From contig DLYC01000028.1 of assembly GCA_003447895.1 (NCBI GenBank), positions 1 to 11,200 on the forward strand: 11,200 bases of DNA. The letters are read 5' to 3'. Numbering within the stretch: the first letter of the stretch is position 1; the number at the start of each line of letters is the position of its first letter. The DNA is from Lachnospiraceae bacterium (lineage in GTDB: Bacteria; Bacillota; Clostridia; Lachnospirales; Lachnospiraceae). The translations under genes were made by a program, and so were the position numbers. Shown here piece by piece: positions 1-6,070 of this stretch. The notes under the pieces were generated by a model. That model saw nothing but the letters and a program-made list of their open reading frames with translations, ran no database searches and was not told where the DNA came from.

Positions 1-283
1 CCCTCTTTCTGAGCTCCGTGAGCCTCTGCGCGTTGTAGAGCTTCACCTTCTCTTCGACCTCGAAGAGCCTCGCGCGTCCGGGAATGCCGATCGCCTTCAG
101 GGAGGGGGAGACCGCAAGACAGATGGTCTTCTCGGTCCTTGTCCGGTCCGCCACGACGAGATTGGCCGTCAGCGGATTGATGCCGCGCTCGCCGCACTCC
201 ACGGACGCGTAGAAGGACTTCAGGTCTATGGCCACATAGGTTCGTTTCCTGTCGGTCCCCTGCTTTCTCCGTTCCTCTGTCAT
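1..283 (-). CDS. Y-family DNA polymerase, ImpB/MucB/SamB type (N-terminal 94 codons, runs off the window)
   Basis: Partial gene; only the first 94 codons are inside the window and the C-terminus lies beyond position 1. Translation from ATG at 283-281 gives a basic leader (about residues 1-14), then YVAIDLKSFYASVE at residues 16-29. This is the first palm motif of Y-family translesion polymerases, with D20 a metal-binding carboxylate and FYASVE the nucleotide-contacting strand. It continues with NLVVADRTRTEKTICLAVSP and IPGRARLFEV, the wording I associate with the clostridial UmuC/DinB relatives annotated as ImpB/MucB/SamB proteins. Such enzymes copy damaged DNA at low fidelity. GGAGG at 291-295 sits 7 bases before the ATG. 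The start overlaps the upstream 121-aa gene by 4 bases (ATGA), which implies translational coupling. I see no LexA box (GAAC-N4-GTTC) in the short gap upstream of the pair, so SOS control cannot be claimed. Family sure, subfamily likely. Confidence 0.9.
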   Translation of the reverse strand, partial: MTEERRKQGTDRKRTYVAIDLKSFYASVECGERGINPLTANLVVADRTRTEKTICLAVSPSLKAIGIPGRARLFEVEEKVKLYNAQRLTELRKR

Positions 284-645
284 GCATCGTCCTCCGGATC
301 CTCCGCCTCTTCGGCGCTCTCTTTGGCCGCGTCTTCGCCGGCGCCTGAAGTACCCGCGCGCGCCCCTGTAAAGAAGCCGGACCACGGATCGCCCACCCTC
401 ATTTTGGGGTGATCCTCCTCTTCCACTACAGAGTACGCCAGGATCTGCTCGATCCTCTCCGCCTTCCCCTTGAGGTCAAAATAGCGGCGCATTGTCCCCT
501 CTTCGTCCCACCATCGGGAGAAGGCCTCCCGGGAAGTGCTCGCGTGTCTCTGTTCCATTTCCAACAGAATATCGGTCATCTCTTCCCGGAGGCCCTCCAG
601 CTCATCCTTATATCTTTTTGCATCAAACTGTGATAAGATTCTCAT
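280..645 (-). CDS. Small acidic-tailed protein coupled to the Y-family polymerase, function unknown
   Basis: 121 aa, family not recognised. Residues 8-75 look helical and probably coiled-coil: a charged heptad-like stretch (KRYKDELEGLREEMTDILLE, residues 10-29), a WW pair at 45-46, then DLKGKAERIEQILAY around 57-71. A short motif, KMRVGDPWSGFFTG, follows at 81-94. The last 25 residues are low-complexity and acidic and end EDPEDDA. No signal peptide or membrane segment is visible. Its stop overlaps the polymerase ATG by 4 bases, so the two proteins are probably made together. YolD-like small proteins occupy a similar place beside UmuC-type polymerases in Bacillus, but I do not see the YolD pattern here, so a partner role is inference from position only. 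The chosen ATG (645) has only a weak purine stretch upstream. A second in-frame ATG at codon 23 follows GGGAAGAG and could be the true start, which would give about 99 aa. Confidence 0.75.
   Translation of the reverse strand: MRILSQFDAKRYKDELEGLREEMTDILLEMEQRHASTSREAFSRWWDEEGTMRRYFDLKGKAERIEQILAYSVVEEEDHPKMRVGDPWSGFFTGARAGTSGAGEDAAKESAEEAEDPEDDA
291..295 (-). promoter_or_regulatory. Ribosome binding site of the Y-family polymerase
   Basis: GGAGG (minus strand) lies inside the end of the upstream 121-aa gene, 7 bases before the ATG at 283. It fixes the polymerase start at the ATGA overlap. Confidence 0.7.
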
Positions 646-698
646 CTTTCTGATCTGCTGTTAAGGCTCGCCCAATGGGCCCCTGAACAGCGGCTATG

Positions 699-3017
699 TT
701 ATATTTCCCTGATCTCAAACAAAAGCGACGCGAAATCTCCGCCCTTGACCGTGAGGATATCCCGGCTGATCGGAATTCCCGCGCTCATGAGCGTACTTCC
801 GTGAAGTTTTAAGACCATCTCGCTCTTTTCCGCCCTGATACCGTACACGGCGAGAAGCTGCGGTGAGACTGACGGATCCGGTGAGAGATCGCATCGGACT
901 TCATAGAGCTTTTCGGGGTCAAGCCCGGACAGGCGAAGGCGCTCCCAGGAGCCGTTGACCTTGTTCAGTCTCTGATAGAAAGCAGCGATGGCGCGGCTCT
1001 TGTCCCGGGAGACGACCATCCAGGCGGTCTCGTTTCCCTTGAAGGGGTTTCTGAGCCTGTAGAAGTCGCCGTCCACCTGGATCAGCTCCCTGTTCTTTTT
1101 CATAAACCGGACCTGCTTCTTCACGGTCTCCCGCTCCGCGTCTGTGAGAAGTCCCAGGTCCAGCTCATAGCCGAAGGTGCCGAAGTAGGCCACATTGGCC
1201 CTTGTCTCAAGGGGCGTAGTGCGCATCAGCTGGTGGTTTGGAACGGCCGATACATGAGCGCCCATGCTGACGATCGGATAGACGTACGACGTGCCGTACT
1301 GGATCTTCTGTCTCTCCGCCGCGTCGGAGTCATCGCTGCACCACGCCTGAGGGGCCCAGAAAAGCAGACCTGCGTCAAACCTGGCGCCGCCGCTCGCGCA
1401 GCTCTCAAAGAGGATCTCCGGAAATGAAGAGGTCAGTCTCTCATAGAGGTCATAGACCCCCAGAATGTAGCGGTGCATCATCTCGCCCTGCCTGAAGGAG
1501 GCCGGCATTCCGGCTTTTTCGGAATCCTCCTTCACCCAGTCCGCATTGCTGAAAAGGCCGGTCATGTAGCGGTTCATATCCCACTTGATGTAAGAGATCT
1601 TCGATGTGCGAAGAATCTTAGCGATCATCTCATAGATGTGGTCCACCACCTGCGGATTGGAAAAATCCAGCACATACTGATGTCTTCCATGGCAGTCAAA
1701 CCGGTCCGGCGCGCCGATCACCCACTCGGGATGGCTCCGGTAGAGGTCGCTGTCTTTGTTGACCATTTCAAGCTCCACCCAGATGCCGAACTTCATTCCG
1801 AGCGCTTCCACCTTGCGGGAGAGCCCGTCGATCCCCGAGGGGATCTTTTGGGGATTGCAGTACCAGTCTCCAAGCCCCGCGCGGTCATTGACTCTCTTCC
1901 CAAACCAGCCGTCGTCGAGCACGAACAGCTCGATCCCGCAGTCCCTGGCTTTGGACGCAATGTCGATCAGCTTGTCCTCATCGAAGTTAAAATAGGTGGC
2001 CTCCCAGTTATTGATGAGGATCGGACGGGGCAGATCTCTCCATTTGCCTCTCATGAGCCGCGTCCTGTACAGTCTGTGGAAGGTACGGCTCATCCCGCCA
2101 AGTCCTCCGCAGCTGTAGACCATCACCGCTTCCGGTGTCTGAAAACTCTCCCCCTTACGGAGGACCCAGCTGAAGTTCTCGGGGTGAATGCCCATCATGA
2201 CGCGGGTCATATCAAACGTCGAGACTTCCGCCTGTGCCAGGAAATTTCCGCTGTAGAGGAGACTGAAGCCGTAGACTTCGCCCTGCTCCTCCGTGCAGCC
2301 GGGCCTTGCAAGCGCCAGGAAAGGATTGTGCTCCGAGCTGCTTCCGGTTCCGCAAAGGCTCTGGATCGCCGTGATCCCCATCTCCAGACGGCGCTCTTTG
2401 ACGTAGCGCTCTCTCGCCCAGCCGCCGGCCAGGTCGATCATGGTAAAGTCCATATCCGACCACTCTACCGACATACTCATGGCCTTTTCCAGAACGATCG
2501 GCGAATCGCCGCGGTGGTCAAACCTTGCGCTCCTTGTGATGACAGGATAGTCCTCAAAGATGGTGTACAAAAGCACCAGGTCTGTGTCCGTTACCTGATC
2601 GCGAAGGGTGATCTCCAGCGTCTGTGCTTCCTCCGCCTTCTCTGTGTAAGTGGCGGGAAGAGGAAGAAGGGAGGGTTTTCCCTCTGTGATCGTGTGGCTC
2701 ACATATCGGAAGTCCGTGATCCTGCTTCCGTTCTCCTGGAGCACTGTCACGGCCGGGCTCCGGTAATCCCCCGTTCCGTAGGACGGGTACTCCTGCCTGG
2801 TGTAGTGCATGGACAAAAGACCGGGCTCCGGGACGCTCACCGACATCAGCGCGCGCATAGCTTCTTCGTGATAGACGTCGTAGGACGTCTCGTCCGCGAT
2901 CCTTTTTCCGTAATAGATCTGCTCGAGCTGTCCGTTTTCCATCACGCGAAGGAGATAACTCACCCCGGGATTGTACAAATGAAAGGTCCTGTCTGACTCA
3001 CGAAAAACTATAGCCAT
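699..3017 (-). CDS. Alpha-galactosidase, glycoside hydrolase family 36
   Basis: 772 aa, close to the usual length of bacterial GH36 alpha-galactosidases (about 730). These retaining enzymes release terminal alpha-1,6-galactose from melibiose, raffinose, stachyose and similar plant sugars. An N-terminal beta-rich region (about 1-320) is followed by the catalytic barrel. Visible motifs: NNWEATYFNFDE (336-347), LFVLDDGWFG (364-373), GDWYCNPQKIPSG (383-395), KWDMNR (478-483) with D480 the expected nucleophile, ESCASGGARFDAG (538-550), and CSDDSDAAER (560-569) with D562 the likely acid/base. The C-terminal beta domain is about 665-772. There is no signal peptide, so it is cytoplasmic and relies on imported sugars, yet no transporter or sugar regulator lies nearby. 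AAGGAGG with a 4-base spacer precedes the ATG. The start lies inside the end of scpA, which suggests co-transcription with it. Two usual family positions differ: the commonly seen EPEM is ELEM here (415-418) and SDDTDA is SDDSDA. Confidence 0.95.
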   Translation of the reverse strand: MAIVFRESDRTFHLYNPGVSYLLRVMENGQLEQIYYGKRIADETSYDVYHEEAMRALMSVSVPEPGLLSMHYTRQEYPSYGTGDYRSPAVTVLQENGSRITDFRYVSHTITEGKPSLLPLPATYTEKAEEAQTLEITLRDQVTDTDLVLLYTIFEDYPVITRSARFDHRGDSPIVLEKAMSMSVEWSDMDFTMIDLAGGWARERYVKERRLEMGITAIQSLCGTGSSSEHNPFLALARPGCTEEQGEVYGFSLLYSGNFLAQAEVSTFDMTRVMMGIHPENFSWVLRKGESFQTPEAVMVYSCGGLGGMSRTFHRLYRTRLMRGKWRDLPRPILINNWEATYFNFDEDKLIDIASKARDCGIELFVLDDGWFGKRVNDRAGLGDWYCNPQKIPSGIDGLSRKVEALGMKFGIWVELEMVNKDSDLYRSHPEWVIGAPDRFDCHGRHQYVLDFSNPQVVDHIYEMIAKILRTSKISYIKWDMNRYMTGLFSNADWVKEDSEKAGMPASFRQGEMMHRYILGVYDLYERLTSSFPEILFESCASGGARFDAGLLFWAPQAWCSDDSDAAERQKIQYGTSYVYPIVSMGAHVSAVPNHQLMRTTPLETRANVAYFGTFGYELDLGLLTDAERETVKKQVRFMKKNRELIQVDGDFYRLRNPFKGNETAWMVVSRDKSRAIAAFYQRLNKVNGSWERLRLSGLDPEKLYEVRCDLSPDPSVSPQLLAVYGIRAEKSEMVLKLHGSTLMSAGIPISRDILTVKGGDFASLLFEIREI

Positions 3018-4281
3018 GCTTCCTCCTTATTCTCTGCCTTCTTCTTCCCCAGATCCTGTTCCCTCGGGCTTTGAGGATCATGTTCCTTCGCATCCGCTTT
3101 GCCGGGATCGGAAATGTATGCCGTCCGAATCCCATCATGCCGCCCCTCAGCCGCCCGGTGATCCTGCGCCTTAGCCCTCTGCTGTGTGTCTGTGTATTTC
3201 TGTCCGTTTCAAGGGACTCATCCCCGGTCTGTAGGGCCGGAGGATCCGCTTCCTTTACCGGAATTTCTTCCTCCGGGGCCGCCTGAACAGGCACAATCTC
3301 TTCTTCAGGTTCCGGCTCCGCTTCCGTCACTGCCATTTCGATCAGCACCGGTCGCAGTGCAAACACTTCCTCCGCTTTCAGCGCCGGTTCTGCCGGCGAT
3401 TCTGCCATCGGTTCTTCCTCCGGCTCCGCTGACGGTTCCTCCATCAGTTCTTCTGCCGGTTCTTCCTCCGGCTCCGCAAGCGGCGCTTCCATCGGCTCTT
3501 CCTCCGGTTCCGCAAGCGGCTCCGCCGCCTGCTCATGGGGATCGATCAGATCGATCGTGATCTTTCCGAAGGGCTCGTCCTGCGTGATCCGGATCTTCTG
3601 GTGCTTCATGAGCTCCAAAATGACCAGGAAGGTCACAATGATCTCTTCCTTGCTGTCCTGAATTTCCAGCATCTCCCTGAAGTCCGCGTGGGGATGATTG
3701 GCCAGGTAAGCTCTGATATAGAGTTCCTTGTCGGCAACGCTGATCTCTTCCCTTTGGATTTTGCCAAAGCCGCTGCGGACGGGGTCCACTCTGTTTTTCT
3801 TTCGCTTAAGGACGTCCGAAAATACATTCCGAAGGCTCTCCAGCGTCCTGTCTCCGATCAGTTCCTCGTAGTTGACAGGCGGCATATAGCTTTTGACTTC
3901 CTCGGGGAGGTCCTGCGGGCGAAAATAGCTGAAGCCGGCGTGCCTTCTCTTCTCCTTGAGTTCCTCCGACATACACTTGTAGAGCTTGTACTCAAGAAGC
4001 CTCTTCACCAGTTCATCCCTGGGGTCCTCTTCCTCTCCGTCTTCGTTCTCCTCCCGGGGAAGGAGCATCCGGCTCTTGATGTCGAGGAGCGTCGCGGCCA
4101 TGACCAGGAACTCACTGGTCACGTTCATGTCGTCATGTTCCATCCGGCGGACATATTCCAGGTACTGGTCCGTGATCGTCACGATCGGAATGTCATAGAT
4201 ATCTATCTTATTCTTTTCGATCAGATGCATAAGAAGGTCCATAGGACCTTCAAACACCTGTAGTTTAATCGGGATCGGCAT
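2998..4281 (-). CDS. scpA: Segregation and condensation protein A with long, possibly frameshifted tail
   Basis: ScpA is the kleisin subunit of the SMC-ScpA-ScpB condensin, which organises and separates the chromosome. Residues 1-250 match the family end to end: LQVFEGPMDLLMHLIEKNKI (7-26), the DIYDIPIVTITDQYLEYV segment (27-44), SEFLVMAATLLDIKSRMLLP (56-75), and a C-terminal winged-helix region ending near FGKITIDLID (238-247). Normal ScpA is about 250 aa, whereas this one is 427. Residues 251-360 are an acidic Glu/Pro/Ala repeat tail. Residues 362-427 contain no Asp or Glu and about 21 Arg/Lys. This abrupt change coincides with a CA-rich tract (3182-3204). Removing 2 bases there opens another frame with normal Lys/Glu/Asp/Ala composition that stops at 3008-3010. 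The last 60-odd codons are therefore doubtful. The start is 2 bases after the lipoprotein stop. The end overlaps the galactosidase start by 20 bases (10 in the alternative frame). scpB, often adjacent to scpA, is absent here. Confidence 0.93.
   Translation of the reverse strand: MPIPIKLQVFEGPMDLLMHLIEKNKIDIYDIPIVTITDQYLEYVRRMEHDDMNVTSEFLVMAATLLDIKSRMLLPREENEDGEEEDPRDELVKRLLEYKLYKCMSEELKEKRRHAGFSYFRPQDLPEEVKSYMPPVNYEELIGDRTLESLRNVFSDVLKRKKNRVDPVRSGFGKIQREEISVADKELYIRAYLANHPHADFREMLEIQDSKEEIIVTFLVILELMKHQKIRITQDEPFGKITIDLIDPHEQAAEPLAEPEEEPMEAPLAEPEEEPAEELMEEPSAEPEEEPMAESPAEPALKAEEVFALRPVLIEMAVTEAEPEPEEEIVPVQAAPEEEIPVKEADPPALQTGDESLETDRNTQTHSRGLRRRITGRLRGGMMGFGRHTFPIPAKRMRRNMILKARGNRIWGRRRQRIRRKHGYSFS
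3018..3028 (-). promoter_or_regulatory. Strong ribosome binding site of the alpha-galactosidase
   Basis: AAGGAGG at 3022-3028 (minus strand) with a 4-base spacer to the ATG at 3017. It is embedded in the last codons of scpA, so galactosidase translation can start independently even though the genes overlap. Confidence 0.75.
3400..3530 (-). repeat. In-frame Glu/Pro/Ala tandem repeats in the scpA tail
   Basis: The tail-coding DNA repeats a 20-base unit (plus strand ggttcttcctccggctccgc). It occurs exactly at 3410-3429 and 3458-3477 and with two mismatches at 3494-3513. The spacings of 48 and 36 bases are multiples of 12, so the frame is kept. At protein level it gives degenerate AEPEEEP units between about residues 253 and 300 of ScpA. 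Such arrays expand and contract by slippage or unequal recombination. Confidence 0.75.
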
Positions 4282-4283
4282 GT

Positions 4284-5183
4284 TCAGCTGTTCTCCCCGC
4301 CGTCTTGTGTGTCCGCCTCGGAAGAATCCTCCGAAGAGCTGTACTCACCGGCGGTATCTCCTTCTCCGGGCTCTTCCGCCTCCGCAGGCGCCTCGGTCGC
4401 GTACTCGGACGCGTACTCCGAAGTTGCTCCCGCTTCCGCGTACTCGGAACTTACTCCCTCTGCGGCGGTTTCGGAAGACGTGGTCGCCGCGGCCGCCGCT
4501 TCCTCCATCGTTCCGGCGGCGTTTGCGCCGGCGCGGTTTTCTTCGAGGTCTGTGACGAGCCAGGTCTTATCGATCTTTTCAAGAGAGAGAATGGTTTTTT
4601 CTTCCGCGCTCTCGCCGCTCTCGAGCTGTTCTTTCATCTTGCCCACCACAATGGGGATCAGGTCGCTGTAGAGCTTTCTGTACATCGCCTTTTCCCCCTC
4701 ATCCTTGTAGAGGGAGATGAGCTCATCATAGTGCTCCGTCTGGTAGGCGCTGATCAGCTCCTTCGTGTCCTCGGAGATCATATTGGACGCCTCGGGATCA
4801 TAGCCCAGTGTGATCCTGACCGTAACAGCGGCTTTTTCGTCCTGCACTTTCACGTCCTGGATCTCGTAGTCCTTATAGGCCTTCTCAACGATCTGGTTGA
4901 CATATTCGTCGACCGCTTTCTGCGCCTCCTCATCGATCTCGTCTTTGGAGACGCCCATCGCTTCATAAAATGAATCGGAAAGATACTGCGGGTCAATCAT
5001 CTTCATGACATCGCCCTTCATGAACTCCTCTGTCGCATACTGCGAAGCTGCTTCTCTGTCATTGTTGACTAATGCGGTCAGAAATCCTTCCGCTGCTGCC
5101 GTGACATCCTTTTTATCATTGTTGCATCCTGTCAGGATCAGCAGTGTAAGTATTGTCAATAAGACTGTAGTAAGTTTTTTCAC
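4284..5183 (-). CDS. Secreted lipoprotein with acidic low-complexity tail, function unknown
   Basis: 299 aa from GTG at 5183, chosen because GGAGGG sits 4 bases upstream and because this start gives a clean lipoprotein signal: VKK, a hydrophobic run (about 5-18) and lipobox LILTGC with C20 as the lipidated cysteine. The mature part (about 27-215) has AAAEGFLTALVNNDREAASQ near its start and a TWLVTDLEE strand near its end. This layout fits NTF2-like DUF4878/DUF5105-type extracytoplasmic lipoproteins, but I cannot assign one. Residues 218-299 contain no Lys or Arg and are rich in Glu, Ala and Ser with repeated SEYA units, probably a flexible surface tail. The 5' flank carries a multi-hairpin element whose end coincides with this ribosome binding site. 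scpA starts 2 bases after the stop, so the genes are probably coupled. A longer reading from ATG at 5264 would put 27 basic residues before the signal peptide and is unlikely. Confidence 0.85.
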   Translation of the reverse strand: MKKLTTVLLTILTLLILTGCNNDKKDVTAAAEGFLTALVNNDREAASQYATEEFMKGDVMKMIDPQYLSDSFYEAMGVSKDEIDEEAQKAVDEYVNQIVEKAYKDYEIQDVKVQDEKAAVTVRITLGYDPEASNMISEDTKELISAYQTEHYDELISLYKDEGEKAMYRKLYSDLIPIVVGKMKEQLESGESAEEKTILSLEKIDKTWLVTDLEENRAGANAAGTMEEAAAAATTSSETAAEGVSSEYAEAGATSEYASEYATEAPAEAEEPGEGDTAGEYSSSEDSSEADTQDGGENS

Positions 5184-5328
5184 TCTTCCCTCCATGCCGA
5201 GCGCTATGCGCGCAGGCGCGCGAGGAGAAAGTCGCGAATGCGATTTCTCCGATGCGATTTGCAAGGTTTGAGGCGCTCCGGCTCAAACCTTGTGAGTGAA
5301 AAATCAGCTCATCAGAGTGATTTTTCAC
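5116..5328 (-). other. Small out-of-frame upstream reading frame started by the duplicated RBS-GTG
   Basis: The upstream copy of the 18-bp direct repeat places AGGAGGG and GTG (5328-5326) ahead of a 70-codon open frame that runs through the hairpin cluster and 68 bases into the lipoprotein gene in another frame, stopping at 5116. The predicted peptide (starting VKNHSDELIFHSQGL) resembles no protein I know and follows the stem sequences. It is probably a by-product of the element, but ribosomes starting here would cross the lipoprotein start and could affect its expression. Confidence 0.25.
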
Positions 5329-5338
5329 TCTTCCCTCC
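5176..5338 (-). repeat. Multi-hairpin element flanked by 18-bp direct repeats, inserted at the lipoprotein start
   Basis: An exact 18-base direct repeat (plus strand tttttcactcttccctcc) occurs at 5321-5338 and 5176-5193. On the minus strand it reads GGAGGGAAGAGTGAAAAA, that is, ribosome binding site plus GTG start. Four hairpins follow one another between the copies: 5294-5306 with 5318-5330 (13 bp perfect, then 3 more pairs after a bulge); 5262-5272 with 5282-5292 (11 bp perfect, 9-base loop); 5224-5235 with 5240-5250 (11 bp, one bulged base, 4-base loop); and a GC-only palindrome at 5208-5221. A 9-base direct repeat, atgcgattt, occurs at 5238 and 5252. None of the stems is followed by a U-tract, so these are not ordinary terminators. 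The form resembles a REP/BIME- or MITE-like small palindromic element or a structured 5' leader. Whether it is repeated elsewhere in the genome cannot be seen here. Confidence 0.75.
5188..5193 (-). promoter_or_regulatory. Ribosome binding site that fixes the lipoprotein GTG start
   Basis: GGAGGG (minus strand) with a 4-base AAGA spacer to GTG at 5183. The same block is repeated 145 bases upstream at 5333-5338 as part of the direct repeat. Confidence 0.7.
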
Positions 5339-5354
5339 TGCTATCATTCATTAC

Positions 5355-5388
5355 CCCGGGCTCTCGTCCCGGAAGCCTGCTGCCCGGG
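5355..5388 (-). other. GC-rich hairpin after the hydrolase gene
   Basis: CCGGG at 5356-5360 pairs with CCCGG at 5368-5372 across a 7-base loop; alternatively CCCGGG at 5355-5360 pairs with the copy at 5383-5388. It follows the hydrolase stop by a few bases but lacks a U-tract, so termination is uncertain. It may slow polymerase or protect the 3' end of the upstream message. Confidence 0.3.
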
Positions 5389-5395
5389 TGTAAGC

Positions 5396-6070
5396 TCAAA
5401 GAACCGCCACTTCACTCAGACAGATTACATCCCTGTAGGGATCCAGATTTTCGTTTCTGAGACAGGAAATCGCTTCCTCTCTCCTGTTCCAGTAATGCAT
5501 CGGAAACATGCATCTGCAGCGAATAAACCTAAGAAAGTCATCCGCGGCCAAAAAGGCGTTCTCTCCAAGCCTTGGATCGACCGGGATCATGGCTGCGTCA
5601 AAATCCCAACTGCTGATCTTCTCCAGCTGTCTTCTGAAGATCCGCCTTGAATAGGCGTTGTCATGCTCGTTTCCGTCTCTCCAGTGCCAAACGCCCAGGT
5701 CGCCCGCGTGAAAGAAATTGTACCCTTCCGTGCTGACGACATAAGCCACCCCTTCATCATTGGAGCGGATGGCATAGATCATGATCTTGTCCTGCTCATA
5801 GTGCCTGCCCGGCTGCACATGCAGAATATCGTCTCCCTTTCTTTCCGGTGCCGTACAGCACTCCAGAACATAGAGGATATTCGGGCAGGATTTTCTCAGG
5901 TCCCAGATCCTCGGCGAATAGTGGTCAGCGTGCCCGTGAGTCACAAATACCATCACCTTCTTGTTCGGGTCAAAATCCGGAAGTTTCCCGGAAAACCAGT
6001 CGAAGATCAGAACCGTTCTCTCCATCTCGATCACAAATCCGCTGTGATAAATATGAGTAACTCTGACCAT
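5396..6070 (-). CDS. Metallo-beta-lactamase-fold metal-dependent hydrolase
   Basis: 224 aa with no signal peptide, so cytoplasmic. The HxHxDH zinc motif is THGHADH (44-50: H45, H47, D49, H50). Further expected ligands are H121 and D124 in FFHAGDLGVW and H192 in FPMHYW. The N-terminal VTHIYHSGFVIEMERTVLIF, followed by the DW pair at 24-25, matches the opening strands of the UlaG-like/L-ascorbate-6-phosphate-lactonase side of the superfamily, where members are compact (about 220-260 aa) and act on small molecules. The substrate cannot be read from the sequence. The ATG directly follows the TAG stop of the 99-aa gene (no gap), with GGGGGA inside the end of that gene as ribosome binding site, so the pair is translationally coupled. 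All metal ligands appear intact. Confidence 0.88.
   Translation of the reverse strand: MVRVTHIYHSGFVIEMERTVLIFDWFSGKLPDFDPNKKVMVFVTHGHADHYSPRIWDLRKSCPNILYVLECCTAPERKGDDILHVQPGRHYEQDKIMIYAIRSNDEGVAYVVSTEGYNFFHAGDLGVWHWRDGNEHDNAYSRRIFRRQLEKISSWDFDAAMIPVDPRLGENAFLAADDFLRFIRCRCMFPMHYWNRREEAISCLRNENLDPYRDVICLSEVAVL

Noticed and set aside
646..698. Possible LexA box in gaacagcggctatgtt upstream of the small protein and polymerase
   Set aside because: The Firmicute SOS box needs GAAC-N4-GTTC; here the half-sites are nine bases apart and the second is incomplete. A gccc-aat-gggc hairpin at 670-680 is also too short to call a terminator.
1473..2996. Long plus-strand open frame of about 507 codons opposite the galactosidase
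   Set aside because: It is antisense to a gene with complete GH36 motifs, has no recognisable domain or ribosome binding site, and is His/Arg/Val-rich as expected for the complement of a GC-rich coding frame.
3186..3560. Plus-strand Pro/Leu-rich open frame opposite the scpA tail
   Set aside because: It is simply the complement of the Glu/Pro repeat codons and has no start signal or independent evidence.
5184..5264. Longer lipoprotein start at the ATG at 5264
   Set aside because: It would add 27 basic residues before the signal peptide, reads through the hairpin element, and ignores the well-placed GGAGGG before the GTG at 5183.
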